A stretch of 64,000 bases of DNA, taken from NCBI RefSeq assembly GCF_029016485.1, contig NZ_CP092106.1, positions 930,001 through 994,000 on the forward strand, read 5' to 3'. The notes under the pieces were generated by a model. The model was not told the origin of the DNA. It was given only the letters and a program-made list of their open reading frames with translations, and did no database searches. Numbering within the stretch: the first letter of the stretch is position 1; the number at the start of each line of letters is the position of its first letter. The stretch is from Vibrio sp. JC009. Lineage in GTDB: Bacteria; Pseudomonadota; Gammaproteobacteria; Enterobacterales; Vibrionaceae. Of the stretch, positions 38,898 to 48,400 are shown piece by piece. The position numbers and the translations under genes are program-made.

Positions 38898-39062
38898 GTT
38901 TTGTCTAAAAATTAGGCATGACTTAGGTCAAAAATGTATGTAATTTCGGTTAAATTCGTGAAATTTGTGGTTTGACCAGCAAGGTCGGTCTTGCAACTTT
39001 CAAAAGTTTGAATAAACTACGGAAAACATCGCATTGAGCGAATCTGTAAAGGAAAAGAAAAA

Positions 39063-39296
39063 ATGAGCAACATCGAAGAACGCGTAAAGAAAATCATTGT
39101 TGAACAACTAGGTGTGGATGAAGCAGAAGTTAAAAACGAAGCTTCTTTCGTTGATGATCTAGGCGCTGACTCTCTGGACACAGTTGAGCTGGTAATGGCT
39201 CTAGAAGAAGAATTCGACACTGAGATTCCAGACGAAGAAGCAGAGAAAATCACTACTGTTCAAGCTGCAATCGACTACGTAAACAGCGCTCAGTAA
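39063..39296 (+). CDS. acpP: Acyl carrier protein
   Basis: A 77-residue acidic protein carrying growing acyl chains. The 4'-phosphopantetheine attachment Ser is S37 in [19 protein letters not shown] 165-bp spacer separates it from fabG, and its own promoter is likely there, since ACP is needed in excess of the enzymes. A hairpin lies downstream. Confidence 0.98.
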
Positions 39297-39310
39297 TATT
39301 ATTCTCTTCC

Positions 39311-39331
39311 AGGCGGTCACCTTGACCGCCT
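39311..39331 (+). terminator. Hairpin between acpP and fabF
   Basis: AGGCGGTCA, loop CCT, TGACCGCCT: a perfect 9-bp stem without a T tract. It could protect the abundant acpP mRNA or partly stop transcription before fabF. Confidence 0.5.
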
Positions 39332-39387
39332 GAGTTCTATCTAAACCTTTATCCTCTCTTTTTAAATCAATTCCGGAGAATAATATC

Positions 39388-40638
39388 GTGTCCAAGCGTC
39401 GCGTCGTTGTCACTGGCATGGGTATGTTGTCACCGGTCGGCAACACAGTAGAATCTTCATGGAAGGCCCTGCTAGAAGGTCAAAGTGGTATCACAACTAT
39501 TGAGCACTTTGATGCATCAGAATTCTCAACTCGTTTTGCAGGTATGGTTAAAGACTTTAACTGCGAAGAGTATATGTCTAAAAAAGATGCTCGTAAGATG
39601 GATCTGTTTATCCAGTACGGTATCGCAGCCGGTATTCAGGCTATCAATGACTCAGGTCTGGAAATCAACGCTGAAAACGCACCACGCGTTGGTGTCGCGA
39701 TTGGTTCAGGTATTGGTGGTCTGGGCCTGATTGAAGCAGGTCATAAGGCTTTGGTTGATAAAGGCCCGAAAAAAATCAGTCCGTTTTTCGTTCCTTCAAC
39801 AATCGTAAATATGATTGCTGGCCACCTTTCTATTATGAAAGGCATGCGTGGTCCGAATATCGCTATTTCTACAGCATGTACAACAGGTCTTCATAACATT
39901 GGTCACGCTGCACGTATGATTGCATACGGCGATGCTGACGCAATGGTTGCCGGTGGTGCTGAAAAAGCGTCTACACCTCTTGGTATGGGCGGGTTTGCTG
40001 CTGCAAGAGCGCTTTCAAGCCGCAATGACGAGCCTCAGAAGGCTTCTCGTCCTTGGGACAAAGACCGTGACGGTTTTGTTCTTGGTGACGGTGCGGGCAT
40101 GCTGGTACTGGAAGAGTACGAACATGCGAAAGCACGTGGTGCTAAGATCTACGCTGAGCTTGTAGGCTTTGGTATGAGCGGTGACGCTTACCATATGACA
40201 GCGCCAAGCGAAGACGGTTCTGGTGGCGCACTGGCAATGGAAGCGGCTATGCGTGACGCTGGTATCTCTGGCGAGCAGATCGGCTATGTAAACGCACACG
40301 GTACTTCTACTCCGGCTGGTGACGTTGCTGAGCTTAAAGGCGTGAAGCGTGCTCTTGGTGAAGAGGCGTCTAAGAGCGTACTGGTTTCTTCAACTAAGTC
40401 TATGACTGGTCACCTTCTGGGTGCTGCTGGCTCTGTTGAAGCTATCATCACAATTATGTCTCTGGTTGATCAGATGGTTCCGCCAACAATCAATCTGGAT
40501 AACCCGGATGAGGGTTGTGATATTGACCTTGTTCCACACACGGCTCGTAAAGTAGAGAACATGGAATATGCTCTGTGTAATTCATTCGGCTTTGGTGGTA
40601 CGAACGGTTCTCTAATCTTTAAGAAGATCGCTGAATAA
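39388..40638 (+). CDS. fabF: Beta-ketoacyl-ACP synthase II
   Basis: A 416-residue elongating condensing enzyme. Active-site Cys is C164 in [10 protein letters not shown], and the two His are in [11 protein letters not shown] and [11 protein letters not shown]. It starts with GTG at 39388 after GGAG. The enzyme elongates C16:1 to C18:1 and adjusts membrane fluidity with temperature in E. coli. Confidence 0.96.
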   Translation: MSKRRVVVTGMGMLSPVGNTVESSWKALLEGQSGITTIEHFDASEFSTRFAGMVKDFNCEEYMSKKDARKMDLFIQYGIAAGIQAINDSGLEINAENAPRVGVAIGSGIGGLGLIEAGHKALVDKGPKKISPFFVPSTIVNMIAGHLSIMKGMRGPNIAISTACTTGLHNIGHAARMIAYGDADAMVAGGAEKASTPLGMGGFAAARALSSRNDEPQKASRPWDKDRDGFVLGDGAGMLVLEEYEHAKARGAKIYAELVGFGMSGDAYHMTAPSEDGSGGALAMEAAMRDAGISGEQIGYVNAHGTSTPAGDVAELKGVKRALGEEASKSVLVSSTKSMTGHLLGAAGSVEAIITIMSLVDQMVPPTINLDNPDEGCDIDLVPHTARKVENMEYALCNSFGFGGTNGSLIFKKIAE

Positions 40639-40680
40639 AGATTGGTTTTGCTCTCAGAGTAAAATAAACTTGTTTTAAAG

Positions 40681-40711
40681 CGGCTTGATGCTTAGCATTG
40701 AGCCGTTTTTT
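40681..40711 (+). terminator. Rho-independent terminator of fabF
   Basis: CGGCTT...ATGC, loop, CATT..AGCCG followed by TTTTTT (40681-40711). Near-perfect stem with a good T tract, ending the fab operon before pabC. Confidence 0.85.
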
Positions 40712-40720
40712 GTGTTTATG

Positions 40721-40765
40721 GGTTCTGGGCCCTGGGAACGGACTTCGTCCTATAGGTCCTGGGAC
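40721..40765. repeat. TTCG-loop intergenic repeat, copy 2
   Basis: The core is GGAC-TTCG-TCC (40740-40750), flanked by GGGCCCTGGGAAC and TAGGTCCTGGGAC. The hairpin plan and CCTGGGA flanks match 33628-33675. Confidence 0.5.
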
Positions 40766-40827
40766 TTTGCCTCTATTGGTATTGAGGGGAACTGGGGTGT
40801 TCCCCGGAGCGGATGGTGAAGGACTGC

Positions 40828-41631
40828 ATGATTCTGGTTAATGGAAAACTAAGCGAGTCAATTTCAGTAAGGGATCGTTCATTCCAGTACGGAGATGGCT
40901 GTTTTACCACCATGCGGACTTTCGATGGCCGGGTGCAGAACTGGCCGCTTCATATTGAGCGGATGCAGGCTTGCCTTGAACTGTTGGCAATTCCCGGGCC
41001 CGACTGGGACACGGTGAGCGGTTGGCTGGAAAAAGCCGCTTTTACCGATGGCTATGCAGGGTTAAAGCTGCATATCAGCAGAGGTGAGGGGGGGCGGGGT
41101 TATAGCCCGGCCGGTGTTAGTCAGCCTACTGTGACCATTAGCGCTTTTCTTTTCCCTGAGCATTATTACTACTGGCGGGACAACGGCGTTGAGCTTGGCG
41201 TTTGTGAGCGCAGACTCGGGCTGAATCCGTTACTGGCAGGCCATAAACATAATAATCGCCTGGAGCAGGTGATCACAAAAGCGGAAGTGGATGAAAAGGG
41301 CTTGCTTGATGCTCTTGTCCTGGACATTCAGGGGCATGTGGTTGAAACCACAATGGCAAATATTTTCTGGAAGAAAGGCAATACCCTTTATACACCGAGC
41401 ACGGATATGTGTGGTGTTGCCGGAGTGATGCGGAGGCTGGTTATTCAGGCTGCACCACAGCTCGGATTAGAAGTGCAGATAGGTGATTTCACGCTGGATC
41501 ACCTGGACAGTGCTGACGAAGTCTTTATGACAAATTCAATACTGGGGATAGCCCCGGTAACTAAGATACAAAACCGCTGCTTTGAGATAGGTGCGGTTAC
41601 ACGAAGTTTTCAGGAGAATCAGAATTCGTGA
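40828..41631 (+). CDS. pabC: Aminodeoxychorismate lyase
   Basis: A 267-residue PLP enzyme (fold type IV) that makes p-aminobenzoate for folate. SVRDRSFQYGDGCFTTMRT, the Lys-bearing HKHNNRLEQVI segment and VVETTMANIFW are typical. The ATG at 40828 fits the conserved start (MILVNGK); an ATG at 40813 would add five residues and has GGAG in front, so the start is open. It overlaps mltG by 4 bp, the usual pabC-mltG-tmk-holB order. Confidence 0.92.
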   Translation: MILVNGKLSESISVRDRSFQYGDGCFTTMRTFDGRVQNWPLHIERMQACLELLAIPGPDWDTVSGWLEKAAFTDGYAGLKLHISRGEGGRGYSPAGVSQPTVTISAFLFPEHYYYWRDNGVELGVCERRLGLNPLLAGHKHNNRLEQVITKAEVDEKGLLDALVLDIQGHVVETTMANIFWKKGNTLYTPSTDMCGVAGVMRRLVIQAAPQLGLEVQIGDFTLDHLDSADEVFMTNSILGIAPVTKIQNRCFEIGAVTRSFQENQNS

Positions 41632-42644
41632 TTAAGAAGTTATTTTTGCTGGTCTTACTGGCAGCTGCCATTGCTGGTGGCGCTGTTTTTTATGGCCTGC
41701 AACAGGTTAATCAGTATCTGGGTCAGCCGATGGCACTGGATTCAGCTGAAATCATTACCATCAAAAGTGGCAGCAGCTTCCAGTCCGTTCTCAGACAGCT
41801 TGAGGAAAAAGAGTGGATAAAGCCAAGTGACTATTCACGATTTGTACGTCGCGTAAGGCCGGAACTGGTCAAACTCAAGGCCGGTACATTCCAGCTTCAG
41901 CCCGATATGACTCTGGCACAGGCGCTGGCATTTCTTATCGACGGTAAAGAGCATCAGTTTGCGATTACCTTTGTGGAAGGAAGCCGTTTTAGCGAATGGC
42001 GTGAAATCCTTAACTCTGCCCAGTTCCTGACTCACGATACCAAGGCGCTTTCTGAAGCTGAGATCGCGAAAAAGCTTGGACTGGATAAAGAAAAGCTGGA
42101 AGGCTTGTTTCTGGCTGAGACCTATCATTACACTGCCGGTACTTCTGATCTTGAGATATTAAAGCGCTCTAACGATAAACTGACTAAGGTGCTTGAAAGT
42201 AGCTGGGAAGCAAGACAAGACAAGCTTCCGCTAAAAAGTGCTTATGATGCCTTGATTCTGGCATCAATTATTGAAAAAGAGACCGCTGTGGAGTCGGAGC
42301 GGACCACGGTTTCGTCGGTATTTAACAACCGTCTAAAGCGCGGAATGCGCCTACAGACAGACCCGACAGTGATCTACGGAATGGGCGATAAATACAAAGG
42401 GAATATCCGCAAGAAGGATCTTCAGACGCCCACTGCGTATAATACCTACGTGATTAAAGGCCTGCCGCCAACGCCGATAGCGATGGCGGGTGAGGCTTCT
42501 ATCAAAGCTGCTTTAAACCCTGAGAGCACAAAGTATCTCTACTTTGTCGCCAGCGGAAAGGGTGGCCATGTATTTTCCAAGACTTTGACCGAACATAACC
42601 GTGCAGTTCGTGCATACCTGAAACAGTTAAGAAAAAAGAAATAA
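41628..42644 (+). CDS. mltG: Endolytic murein transglycosylase MltG
   Basis: A 338-residue inner-membrane enzyme that cuts nascent glycan strands. It has one N-terminal membrane segment (about 3-22), a LysM-like part and the YceG domain with catalytic Glu in ASIIEKETAV. RLQTDPTVIYGMG and TPTAYNTYVIKGLPPTPI are family hallmarks. It starts with GTG inside the pabC end. Its TAA overlaps the ATG of the broken host tmk (TAATG). Confidence 0.95.
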   Translation: MIKKLFLLVLLAAAIAGGAVFYGLQQVNQYLGQPMALDSAEIITIKSGSSFQSVLRQLEEKEWIKPSDYSRFVRRVRPELVKLKAGTFQLQPDMTLAQALAFLIDGKEHQFAITFVEGSRFSEWREILNSAQFLTHDTKALSEAEIAKKLGLDKEKLEGLFLAETYHYTAGTSDLEILKRSNDKLTKVLESSWEARQDKLPLKSAYDALILASIIEKETAVESERTTVSSVFNNRLKRGMRLQTDPTVIYGMGDKYKGNIRKKDLQTPTAYNTYVIKGLPPTPIAMAGEASIKAALNPESTKYLYFVASGKGGHVFSKTLTEHNRAVRAYLKQLRKKK

Positions 42645-42703
42645 TGAAAGACGCGAAATTTATTGTAGTAGAAGGACTGGAAGGTGCATTATTTTTGGTT
42701 TGA
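42644..42703 (+). pseudogene. tmk: Host thymidylate kinase, 5' fragment (interrupted)
   Basis: The frame begins at the normal place, overlapping the mltG stop, and reads MKDAKFIVVEGLEGA, the beta-1 strand and first part of the P-loop. After GGTGCA (42683-42688) host sequence ends, and the frame runs five more codons into the element to a TGA. The rest of the gene is at 54406-54996. Joining the two across one GGTGCA gives 15 + 195 codons, a perfect 209-residue Tmk. This 19-residue product cannot be active. Confidence 0.95.
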
Positions 42704-42755
42704 TATTTATGTAAACCAATTGATATTATTTTTGGTTGTGATATAATGTAAACCA
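42689..42755. repeat. Duplicated left-end recombinase repeat
   Basis: Two direct copies of TTATTTTTGG - 10 bp - ATGTAAACCA, at 42689-42718 and 42726-42755 (37-bp period). The outer copy is the inverted partner of the right end. The inner copy overlaps the promoter at 42720-42747. They are the likely binding sites of the recombinases or their accessory proteins. Confidence 0.85.
42720..42747 (+). promoter_or_regulatory. Extended -10 promoter of the element operon
   Basis: TTGATA (42720-42725), 16 bp, TATAAT (42742-42747) with an extended TGA just before the -10. The start would be near 42754, 29 bp before the element tmk. The inner terminal repeat occupies its spacer and start region, so a protein bound there should repress it. 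Confidence 0.7.
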
Positions 42756-42782
42756 ATGAGAGATGGTTTTGAGTGAGGTTAT

Positions 42783-43412
42783 ATGAATTCAGGCTGCATG
42801 ATTGTTTGTGATGGTAGTAATGGTGCAGGGAAAAGCACGGTTATTAAGTCAATCAATGATTATCTGCTATCAGTAGGTCGGGAAGTCGTTTTAAGCAGAG
42901 AGCCTGGAGGAACACCCATTGGTGAGAAGGTGCGAGAAATCATTCTTAGCCCTGATACCCCTGAGATGTGTGATACTACTGAATTATTGTTGTTTGCCGC
43001 ATCTCGCGCTCAACATGTTCAAGAGAAAATACTACCCAGTATTGAGAGCGGGAAGATTGTTCTTTCTGATCGTTTTGAGTCTGCTACTGTTAGTTTTCAG
43101 CATTACGCTCGTGGCTTACCTCTCCCACTAATTGATCAACTTAACGAAATCGCGCTCAACGGCTTTAGAGCGGATATGACAATCATCCTTGACCTTGATC
43201 CAAGAGTGGGTCTGGAACGTGTTAACATGCGTGGTGATGGATTAGATCGTCTAGAGATGGAAAAATTAGAATTTTTAGATAAAGCACGTAACGGCTATTT
43301 AGAACAAGCATCTAAATATCCTGAGCGTTTTGCAATTGTAGATGCGTCTCAGCCACTGGCGGCAGTTATAGAGGACGTTTTATCTATTGTTAAAGAAGTT
43401 ATTCAGATTTAA
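42783..43412 (+). CDS. tmk: Element-encoded thymidylate kinase (replacement Tmk)
   Basis: A complete 209-residue dTMP kinase, the same length as the host enzyme but clearly divergent. The P-loop is DGSNGAGKST, the base-binding stretch is SREPGGTPIGEK, and the DR motif region reads LSDRFESATVSFQHYARG, where the host has [15 protein letters not shown]; the LID holds RGDGLDRLE. All essential elements are present, so it should make dTDP and replace the disrupted host gene. It is first in the element operon behind a strong promoter, 19 bp before the first recombinase. Its P-loop DNA contains GGTGCAGG followed by AAAAGCAC, the same sequence as the host insertion core. Confidence 0.93.
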   Translation: MNSGCMIVCDGSNGAGKSTVIKSINDYLLSVGREVVLSREPGGTPIGEKVREIILSPDTPEMCDTTELLLFAASRAQHVQEKILPSIESGKIVLSDRFESATVSFQHYARGLPLPLIDQLNEIALNGFRADMTIILDLDPRVGLERVNMRGDGLDRLEMEKLEFLDKARNGYLEQASKYPERFAIVDASQPLAAVIEDVLSIVKEVIQI

Positions 43413-43431
43413 CCTCTGGGGGCTTTGTTAG

Positions 43432-45378
43432 ATGGCTTATCGTTCTATCTATAGAGAAGTTCAAACCGCCACATCTCGTTGTGGAAAATCGATCCCTTGC
43501 AATTACGTTGAACATACTCGCTTTAGTAGTGAATGTGATTTCTGTTTAGGTCTGCATTATCTCTTTGTTGCCTTTGCCCCTGAACGTAGTTATTCAAAAG
43601 TTTACGAAATAAGAAAGTCTATCAATGTACTACTAAGCTTTCTAATTGAATATGAAAGAAAAATCCCTCAAACATTACACCTGACTTCCCTAGAACGGCT
43701 CACGGCAGAGGTTTTCAGGCAGTTTGATCTCTATTGCAAAAAAACAAAGGCTCCTAAAAATTGTGCGGGGCGCTTAAAAGGAGCTTTTGAGTCTGTTGCA
43801 AATAGCACTGATGATGGTATGCCGTTATTAGTTTTCCCCCTGCTTAAAGCACAGGAGAGTGATCCGTCTGAACCATTATCAAAAGATGGCTTTGATAACT
43901 TAAGTGATGCGCTGAGAACACATATTGATAAGCTTTCAGAAAAACTTGAATTCAGGAAGCGTGTAAGCGAGGCACAACCATATAGTATTGACGAGATTAA
44001 TGTACTTATGGCGGAGGTGAGTGGTTCACCTCGCTCTTGGGAGCCTTCAGACGAACGAGCATTTAAAACGTTATTAGAACAAGGACACCCCTTGGCAGTG
44101 CCTATGGTTGAGTATATTGAGACTGCTCGTGACCATCCTAACTACGCTACTGACCCTCTGCATGCGATTTATCGGCGTTATGAAGATGCTCATCAAAAAA
44201 TGAGGGATAAAAAAGCTGGGCGACCAGTATTTAGCTCAGACAACTTGTTTAATAAGTATTTCCCCAATTATGCAGATCAGGCAGCTATTGCCCTCTTCCT
44301 TATGACTCAAACAGGTTGGAATAAGGAAACAGTGCTTGCTATTGATACTGAAAACTATATAGATACTATGACAGGGGCGCTTAATACAGATTTGACGCTA
44401 ATCTTCTCAGAGAAGCAAAAGTCTCAGAGCACCAATTTGCCATTTTTCAATCCCAAATCTTTTACATCGCCAACCAGCAAGACAGATAAGTACTCTTCTT
44501 ATAATCTTATTGAGATTGCGAAAAAATTATCCAGTGCTTTTGAAGGGATAGAATATGACTCTGGAAAAGATATCGAACACAACCCTCTCTTTTCATGTAT
44601 AAAACCCGTTAATAAGTGGAAAGGTAGCTGCAAAACAAATACATATGTAGGTCGTCATACTACGTTACTACAGAAAAAGGCTTGGATTGATGGTGTAAAG
44701 AATTTTTTGGAGCAATACGAGATCTATGACGATGGTAATAGAATCGTAAGTGCAAAAGATTTGACTCAACGCCTAAGACCTACATGGATAAGGCATGTTC
44801 GAGATAAGAAGAAAAAGCCACTAAGTCTAGTTGCTCTGGAGCAGGGGCATTCAAGCTTAGAAACAACAGATGTACACTACGATAGCTCAGGTGTAGCAAT
44901 TAAGAAACGAAGAGAGCGATTAAGTAATGAACTAGAGCTGCTCGTAAAACGCTTGCGCGAGCGAAAATTCAAAGGTCTGCTGAATAACCAGCACAAAAAT
45001 AACACTAATACGCTAAATCTACGATTTTTCACCATTCCAGGGCATGAACTACCTTTATGGGCTTGTGCTGATTCTTACAAACCAGATTGGCCTGAAAGCG
45101 AAACAATACCTATAGGACAAAAATGTAGTTCCATACATAAGTGCTTGTTTTGTAGTCAGGTATGCATTTTTGAAGACTCACTCCCTTATTTGATTCAACG
45201 AGAGATTCAGATTCAGGATGAATCTGATGAAAATGATGAGCTTGAGATTATTCGGTATATTTTAGATCAATGGGGGGATGAGAGAGCTTTGAAGAAGGCA
45301 GCTAGATATCAGCGGAGGCACCCTGGGTTGCTGCCTATTAATTTACAGTCTCTTTCGATACTTTTTGAGGATGACTAA
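43432..45378 (+). CDS. Large tyrosine-recombinase-like protein A (box-I Arg missing)
   Basis: A 648-residue protein with a C-terminal tyrosine-recombinase fold and a zinc-like tail. The box II region reads LRPTWIRHVR (R449) and LEQGHSSLETTDVHYDS (H473, putative nucleophile Y483). Box I is TGWNKETVLAI, with Asn297 where the catalytic Arg should be. CSSIHKCLFCSQVC (about 563-578) could bind zinc. The missing Arg suggests an accessory or structural subunit acting with the complete recombinases downstream. Its TAA overlaps the next ATG (TAATG), so the two are translationally coupled. Confidence 0.82.
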   Translation: MAYRSIYREVQTATSRCGKSIPCNYVEHTRFSSECDFCLGLHYLFVAFAPERSYSKVYEIRKSINVLLSFLIEYERKIPQTLHLTSLERLTAEVFRQFDLYCKKTKAPKNCAGRLKGAFESVANSTDDGMPLLVFPLLKAQESDPSEPLSKDGFDNLSDALRTHIDKLSEKLEFRKRVSEAQPYSIDEINVLMAEVSGSPRSWEPSDERAFKTLLEQGHPLAVPMVEYIETARDHPNYATDPLHAIYRRYEDAHQKMRDKKAGRPVFSSDNLFNKYFPNYADQAAIALFLMTQTGWNKETVLAIDTENYIDTMTGALNTDLTLIFSEKQKSQSTNLPFFNPKSFTSPTSKTDKYSSYNLIEIAKKLSSAFEGIEYDSGKDIEHNPLFSCIKPVNKWKGSCKTNTYVGRHTTLLQKKAWIDGVKNFLEQYEIYDDGNRIVSAKDLTQRLRPTWIRHVRDKKKKPLSLVALEQGHSSLETTDVHYDSSGVAIKKRRERLSNELELLVKRLRERKFKGLLNNQHKNNTNTLNLRFFTIPGHELPLWACADSYKPDWPESETIPIGQKCSSIHKCLFCSQVCIFEDSLPYLIQREIQIQDESDENDELEIIRYILDQWGDERALKKAARYQRRHPGLLPINLQSLSILFEDD

Positions 45379-47417
45379 TGGCTAAGAAATGTTTTGATGA
45401 GAAGGACTCTTTAATCCGTAGTCTAGAAAGATACGAGGCAGATGCAAACGAAGCTGCAACTGAAACTCTGGACTCGCTAGAACGATTGTTTGATGCGGAA
45501 AGTGATATAGGGTTTCATGGTAGTTTAGTTGCTCGCCTTAATGAAGCACCCGATGGTTCCTTTTATATTACTGATAAGTCGAAATATTCTTCCAATTCTT
45601 GGGTGCTGCCTATTCAGCAGTCTAATATTGTTTTTAACAGCGACATAACAGGTGCAAATGCACTGTTTCGAGCTTTAGCATACTACTTAACACCTGACTT
45701 TAACCCTTTTGGACGCATAACTAGTTACAACTCTACGCGCACGTACACATCCTGTTTTCCCTATCTTGAAAAGTTCCTGTTTTTGCCCAATGCGCTGGGT
45801 TGTGAGGCTTCTGATCTTAATGTGATAACCCCACGCTTGTTAAATGAGGCTCTAGATAGAGCAAAAGAGCACTCAGCAAGGGCGTATAGTTTTACCTATT
45901 TTCTAATTTGTTTTTGGATTTCGATATCTGACCAAAAATTACTCCCCTCTGTTCATACATTATCTGTTTCATTAAAAAAAATACGAACCAAAGAACGCTA
46001 TCAGGATATTCAGGCTGCAATTGCAAAAGAACGTGTGGGATGGAAACCTCTTTCCGAAGAAGAACTTGAGTTGTTAGTAGAGCACGCATTGTTCTGGTCA
46101 GAGAAAGCTCTACCAGAGATGTTAAGGATAGCATCTTACCTAGATGAAATTGGTGCTTCAACGCAAAAGCACAAAGCTTATATGCGTAGAACAAGAGATA
46201 CAAAGCTTGAACAATTACTAGGTACAAAAATAGATGGTGTAGTAATTTGCGGATTCAATTACCGTGTCCGCGAGTTGGAACAACAGCAAGGTAGATATGT
46301 ATACGAACATCATTCTTATAGTTGGAGAAGATCCTTCAAGCTTGCGGTGGATAAGATCTTAGAAAGTATAATTATCCTACTCTCGCTTATCACAGGAATG
46401 CGAAATCGTGAGATGGGGATCTTGAAGTTTGAAGATATTACCAAGTCTGAAGATGGAGAAAATTGGATTCTGAACATAACTCGCTTTAAGACAGGCAGCG
46501 ATCCGAATTATTTTGGAGAGCATGATTATATCCCTCTTCCAGACTTTATTGGTGAAATAATTTCTGATTACAAAACATTGCGAGAGTTTGTTGAACAGTT
46601 CAGTGTAAAGCGGGAATTACTGTTAACCACTGTGCACGATTCGCGTGAAGAGAGTGAGAAGACCGATACCGCTAGAGGCATTCGCAGAACTTTATCAAGA
46701 ATAGGGGAATCTCTTGGTATTGATGATTCGCTTCATCATCATCGCTTTAGAAAAACGATAGCAGAGATCTTGATTAAGAGGTCAGAACGAAATATTGATT
46801 TAATCAGGATGCTCTTTGGTCATAAAAGTTATCGTATGTCATTAAAGTATATTGCTCGTAACCCATATCTGATTGAGTCTGTAGTAGATGCTTTGAGTGA
46901 ACATTACACGGAAGATTTTATTCACATTGTAAATTCAGTAAGAAAAGGCGGGTATTCTGGTGAGGCTGCTGGTCGTATTGCTGCTATGACTCAAGATGCC
47001 TATGAGTTTAAAGGAACATTAATTCGGATGTCTGTAAGGCGCTATATTGCCTACCTTTTAGAGGCAGGTGAGCCTATTTTTATCAAAAGGACAACTCTTG
47101 GCACATATTGTGTTAGCACCGACAAATATTCTGAATCACATAGACCACCTTGTATATCACATATAGGAAATGGAGAATCTGCTTCTCCTGATGTTTCAAA
47201 CTGTCAACTGGATTGTAAGAATGCAGTGATACTTGAAGACGCTAAAGATGCGTTAGAGTCTAACATTCGCTTTTACGAACAGATGCTAAGTGAGGGGTTG
47301 TCAGAAAAAGCAAGGAAGTATTTTAAATTGCAGCTTCAGGCAAACCAAAAACACTTAAGTAAACTAAATACCACAGGTTGTGTCTCCCAAACTGAAGTTT
47401 CAGAGGCTAGTTCATGA
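45378..47417 (+). CDS. Large tyrosine recombinase B
   Basis: A 679-residue site-specific recombinase. It carries box I LSLITGMRNREMG (R342), HRFRKT (H455, R458), LFGHKSYRMSLKYI (H482) and nucleophile Y491, so the catalytic set is complete apart from Lys in place of the second-box His. A Cys cluster at the C-terminus (CISH ... CQLDC, about 592-616) parallels the tail of recombinase A. Expected to break and rejoin DNA at the GGTGCA core together with the third recombinase. Its stop overlaps the next start (ATGA). Confidence 0.87.
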   Translation: MAKKCFDEKDSLIRSLERYEADANEAATETLDSLERLFDAESDIGFHGSLVARLNEAPDGSFYITDKSKYSSNSWVLPIQQSNIVFNSDITGANALFRALAYYLTPDFNPFGRITSYNSTRTYTSCFPYLEKFLFLPNALGCEASDLNVITPRLLNEALDRAKEHSARAYSFTYFLICFWISISDQKLLPSVHTLSVSLKKIRTKERYQDIQAAIAKERVGWKPLSEEELELLVEHALFWSEKALPEMLRIASYLDEIGASTQKHKAYMRRTRDTKLEQLLGTKIDGVVICGFNYRVRELEQQQGRYVYEHHSYSWRRSFKLAVDKILESIIILLSLITGMRNREMGILKFEDITKSEDGENWILNITRFKTGSDPNYFGEHDYIPLPDFIGEIISDYKTLREFVEQFSVKRELLLTTVHDSREESEKTDTARGIRRTLSRIGESLGIDDSLHHHRFRKTIAEILIKRSERNIDLIRMLFGHKSYRMSLKYIARNPYLIESVVDALSEHYTEDFIHIVNSVRKGGYSGEAAGRIAAMTQDAYEFKGTLIRMSVRRYIAYLLEAGEPIFIKRTTLGTYCVSTDKYSESHRPPCISHIGNGESASPDVSNCQLDCKNAVILEDAKDALESNIRFYEQMLSEGLSEKARKYFKLQLQANQKHLSKLNTTGCVSQTEVSEASS

Positions 47418-48400
47418 GTTCAGAAGGCACTGAAAGGAAAATCATACAGTCAATAGCAGAGCATTACTTGGGTGATGGAATGCGGAAATTGACTATACAA
47501 GAGGTGTCGGAGAAGGCAGGAATCTCACGACAGTCATTCAATAGATTCTATAAACACCTAAAACCCTACGTGCTGGGGCAGAAGCCAATCGAAACCCTTA
47601 TTGATAACGGTAGTGAATACCAGACATTGCTGGCTAAGAGTCAAGAGCGCATCAGGCAGTTGAGTTTAGAGGTGGAGAAACTGAGAACCGAATATACAGA
47701 CTATACGAAAGAAGTTGAACTTCAGTATATAACGACACTGATGATTAACGACACGACACTGCATGAAACAAATGAAGTACGAACAACATTGGAAAAACAG
47801 GCTCTACACAATGAAAAACTTATCAATCAGGTTCAAAATCTAGAGCGTGAACTGACCCTTGAAAAAGTACGGTCATTATCTGAAAGTAATGAAAACGGTA
47901 CGAGTAAAGTTGTTGAGTCAGAACTAATTCCAATTACGCCCAATCTAAAACCAGTGTTTGCTAATTATCTTCAAAATAAAGATTTGGATGTTTACGAAGA
48001 TGAAAAAGATACAGCTATAGATAGAATTCTGAAAAAAATTAATAAGTTATCTGCTATTGGAAGTCCGCAAGTCACGTTGTTTATAGATCGTTATATGTGC
48101 AGCTTTCAAAAGTTCACTGAAAGCAGACAATACATTTCGGGAGATCCCGCAATAGTTGTACAACTTCCTTTATTTACGAGAACAGAACTAAACATTTTCA
48201 AGAGCAAAATACTTTCAAATGCAAGAGTTGGGGTCGTTTTTCCATTCTGTGACAGCGAATCCGTTTTGAAATCCCAAAGAGTCTTTCAGTTTAGAGATGT
48301 GCCCGACATTGAGTTCACTGCCGCAGACGAGATGACACCTCCTTTGATAAAGGACGGCTATGACTCTGTGGTTATGTTTAGAGTTCGCCAGGGTGACTAA
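47414..48400 (+). CDS. HTH and coiled-coil protein of the recombinase operon
   Basis: A 328-residue protein. An N-terminal helix-turn-helix (LTIQEVSEKAGISRQSFNRFYKHL, about 22-45) is followed by a long coiled coil (about 75-160), and a mixed C-terminal domain without a motif I recognise. The plan is like KfrA or Tn554 TnpC-type accessory proteins that bind DNA near recombination sites. It lies between two recombinase genes with no gap on either side (next ATG directly follows its TAA), so it is probably part of the recombination complex or its regulator. Confidence 0.72.
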   Translation: MSSEGTERKIIQSIAEHYLGDGMRKLTIQEVSEKAGISRQSFNRFYKHLKPYVLGQKPIETLIDNGSEYQTLLAKSQERIRQLSLEVEKLRTEYTDYTKEVELQYITTLMINDTTLHETNEVRTTLEKQALHNEKLINQVQNLERELTLEKVRSLSESNENGTSKVVESELIPITPNLKPVFANYLQNKDLDVYEDEKDTAIDRILKKINKLSAIGSPQVTLFIDRYMCSFQKFTESRQYISGDPAIVVQLPLFTRTELNIFKSKILSNARVGVVFPFCDSESVLKSQRVFQFRDVPDIEFTAADEMTPPLIKDGYDSVVMFRVRQGD

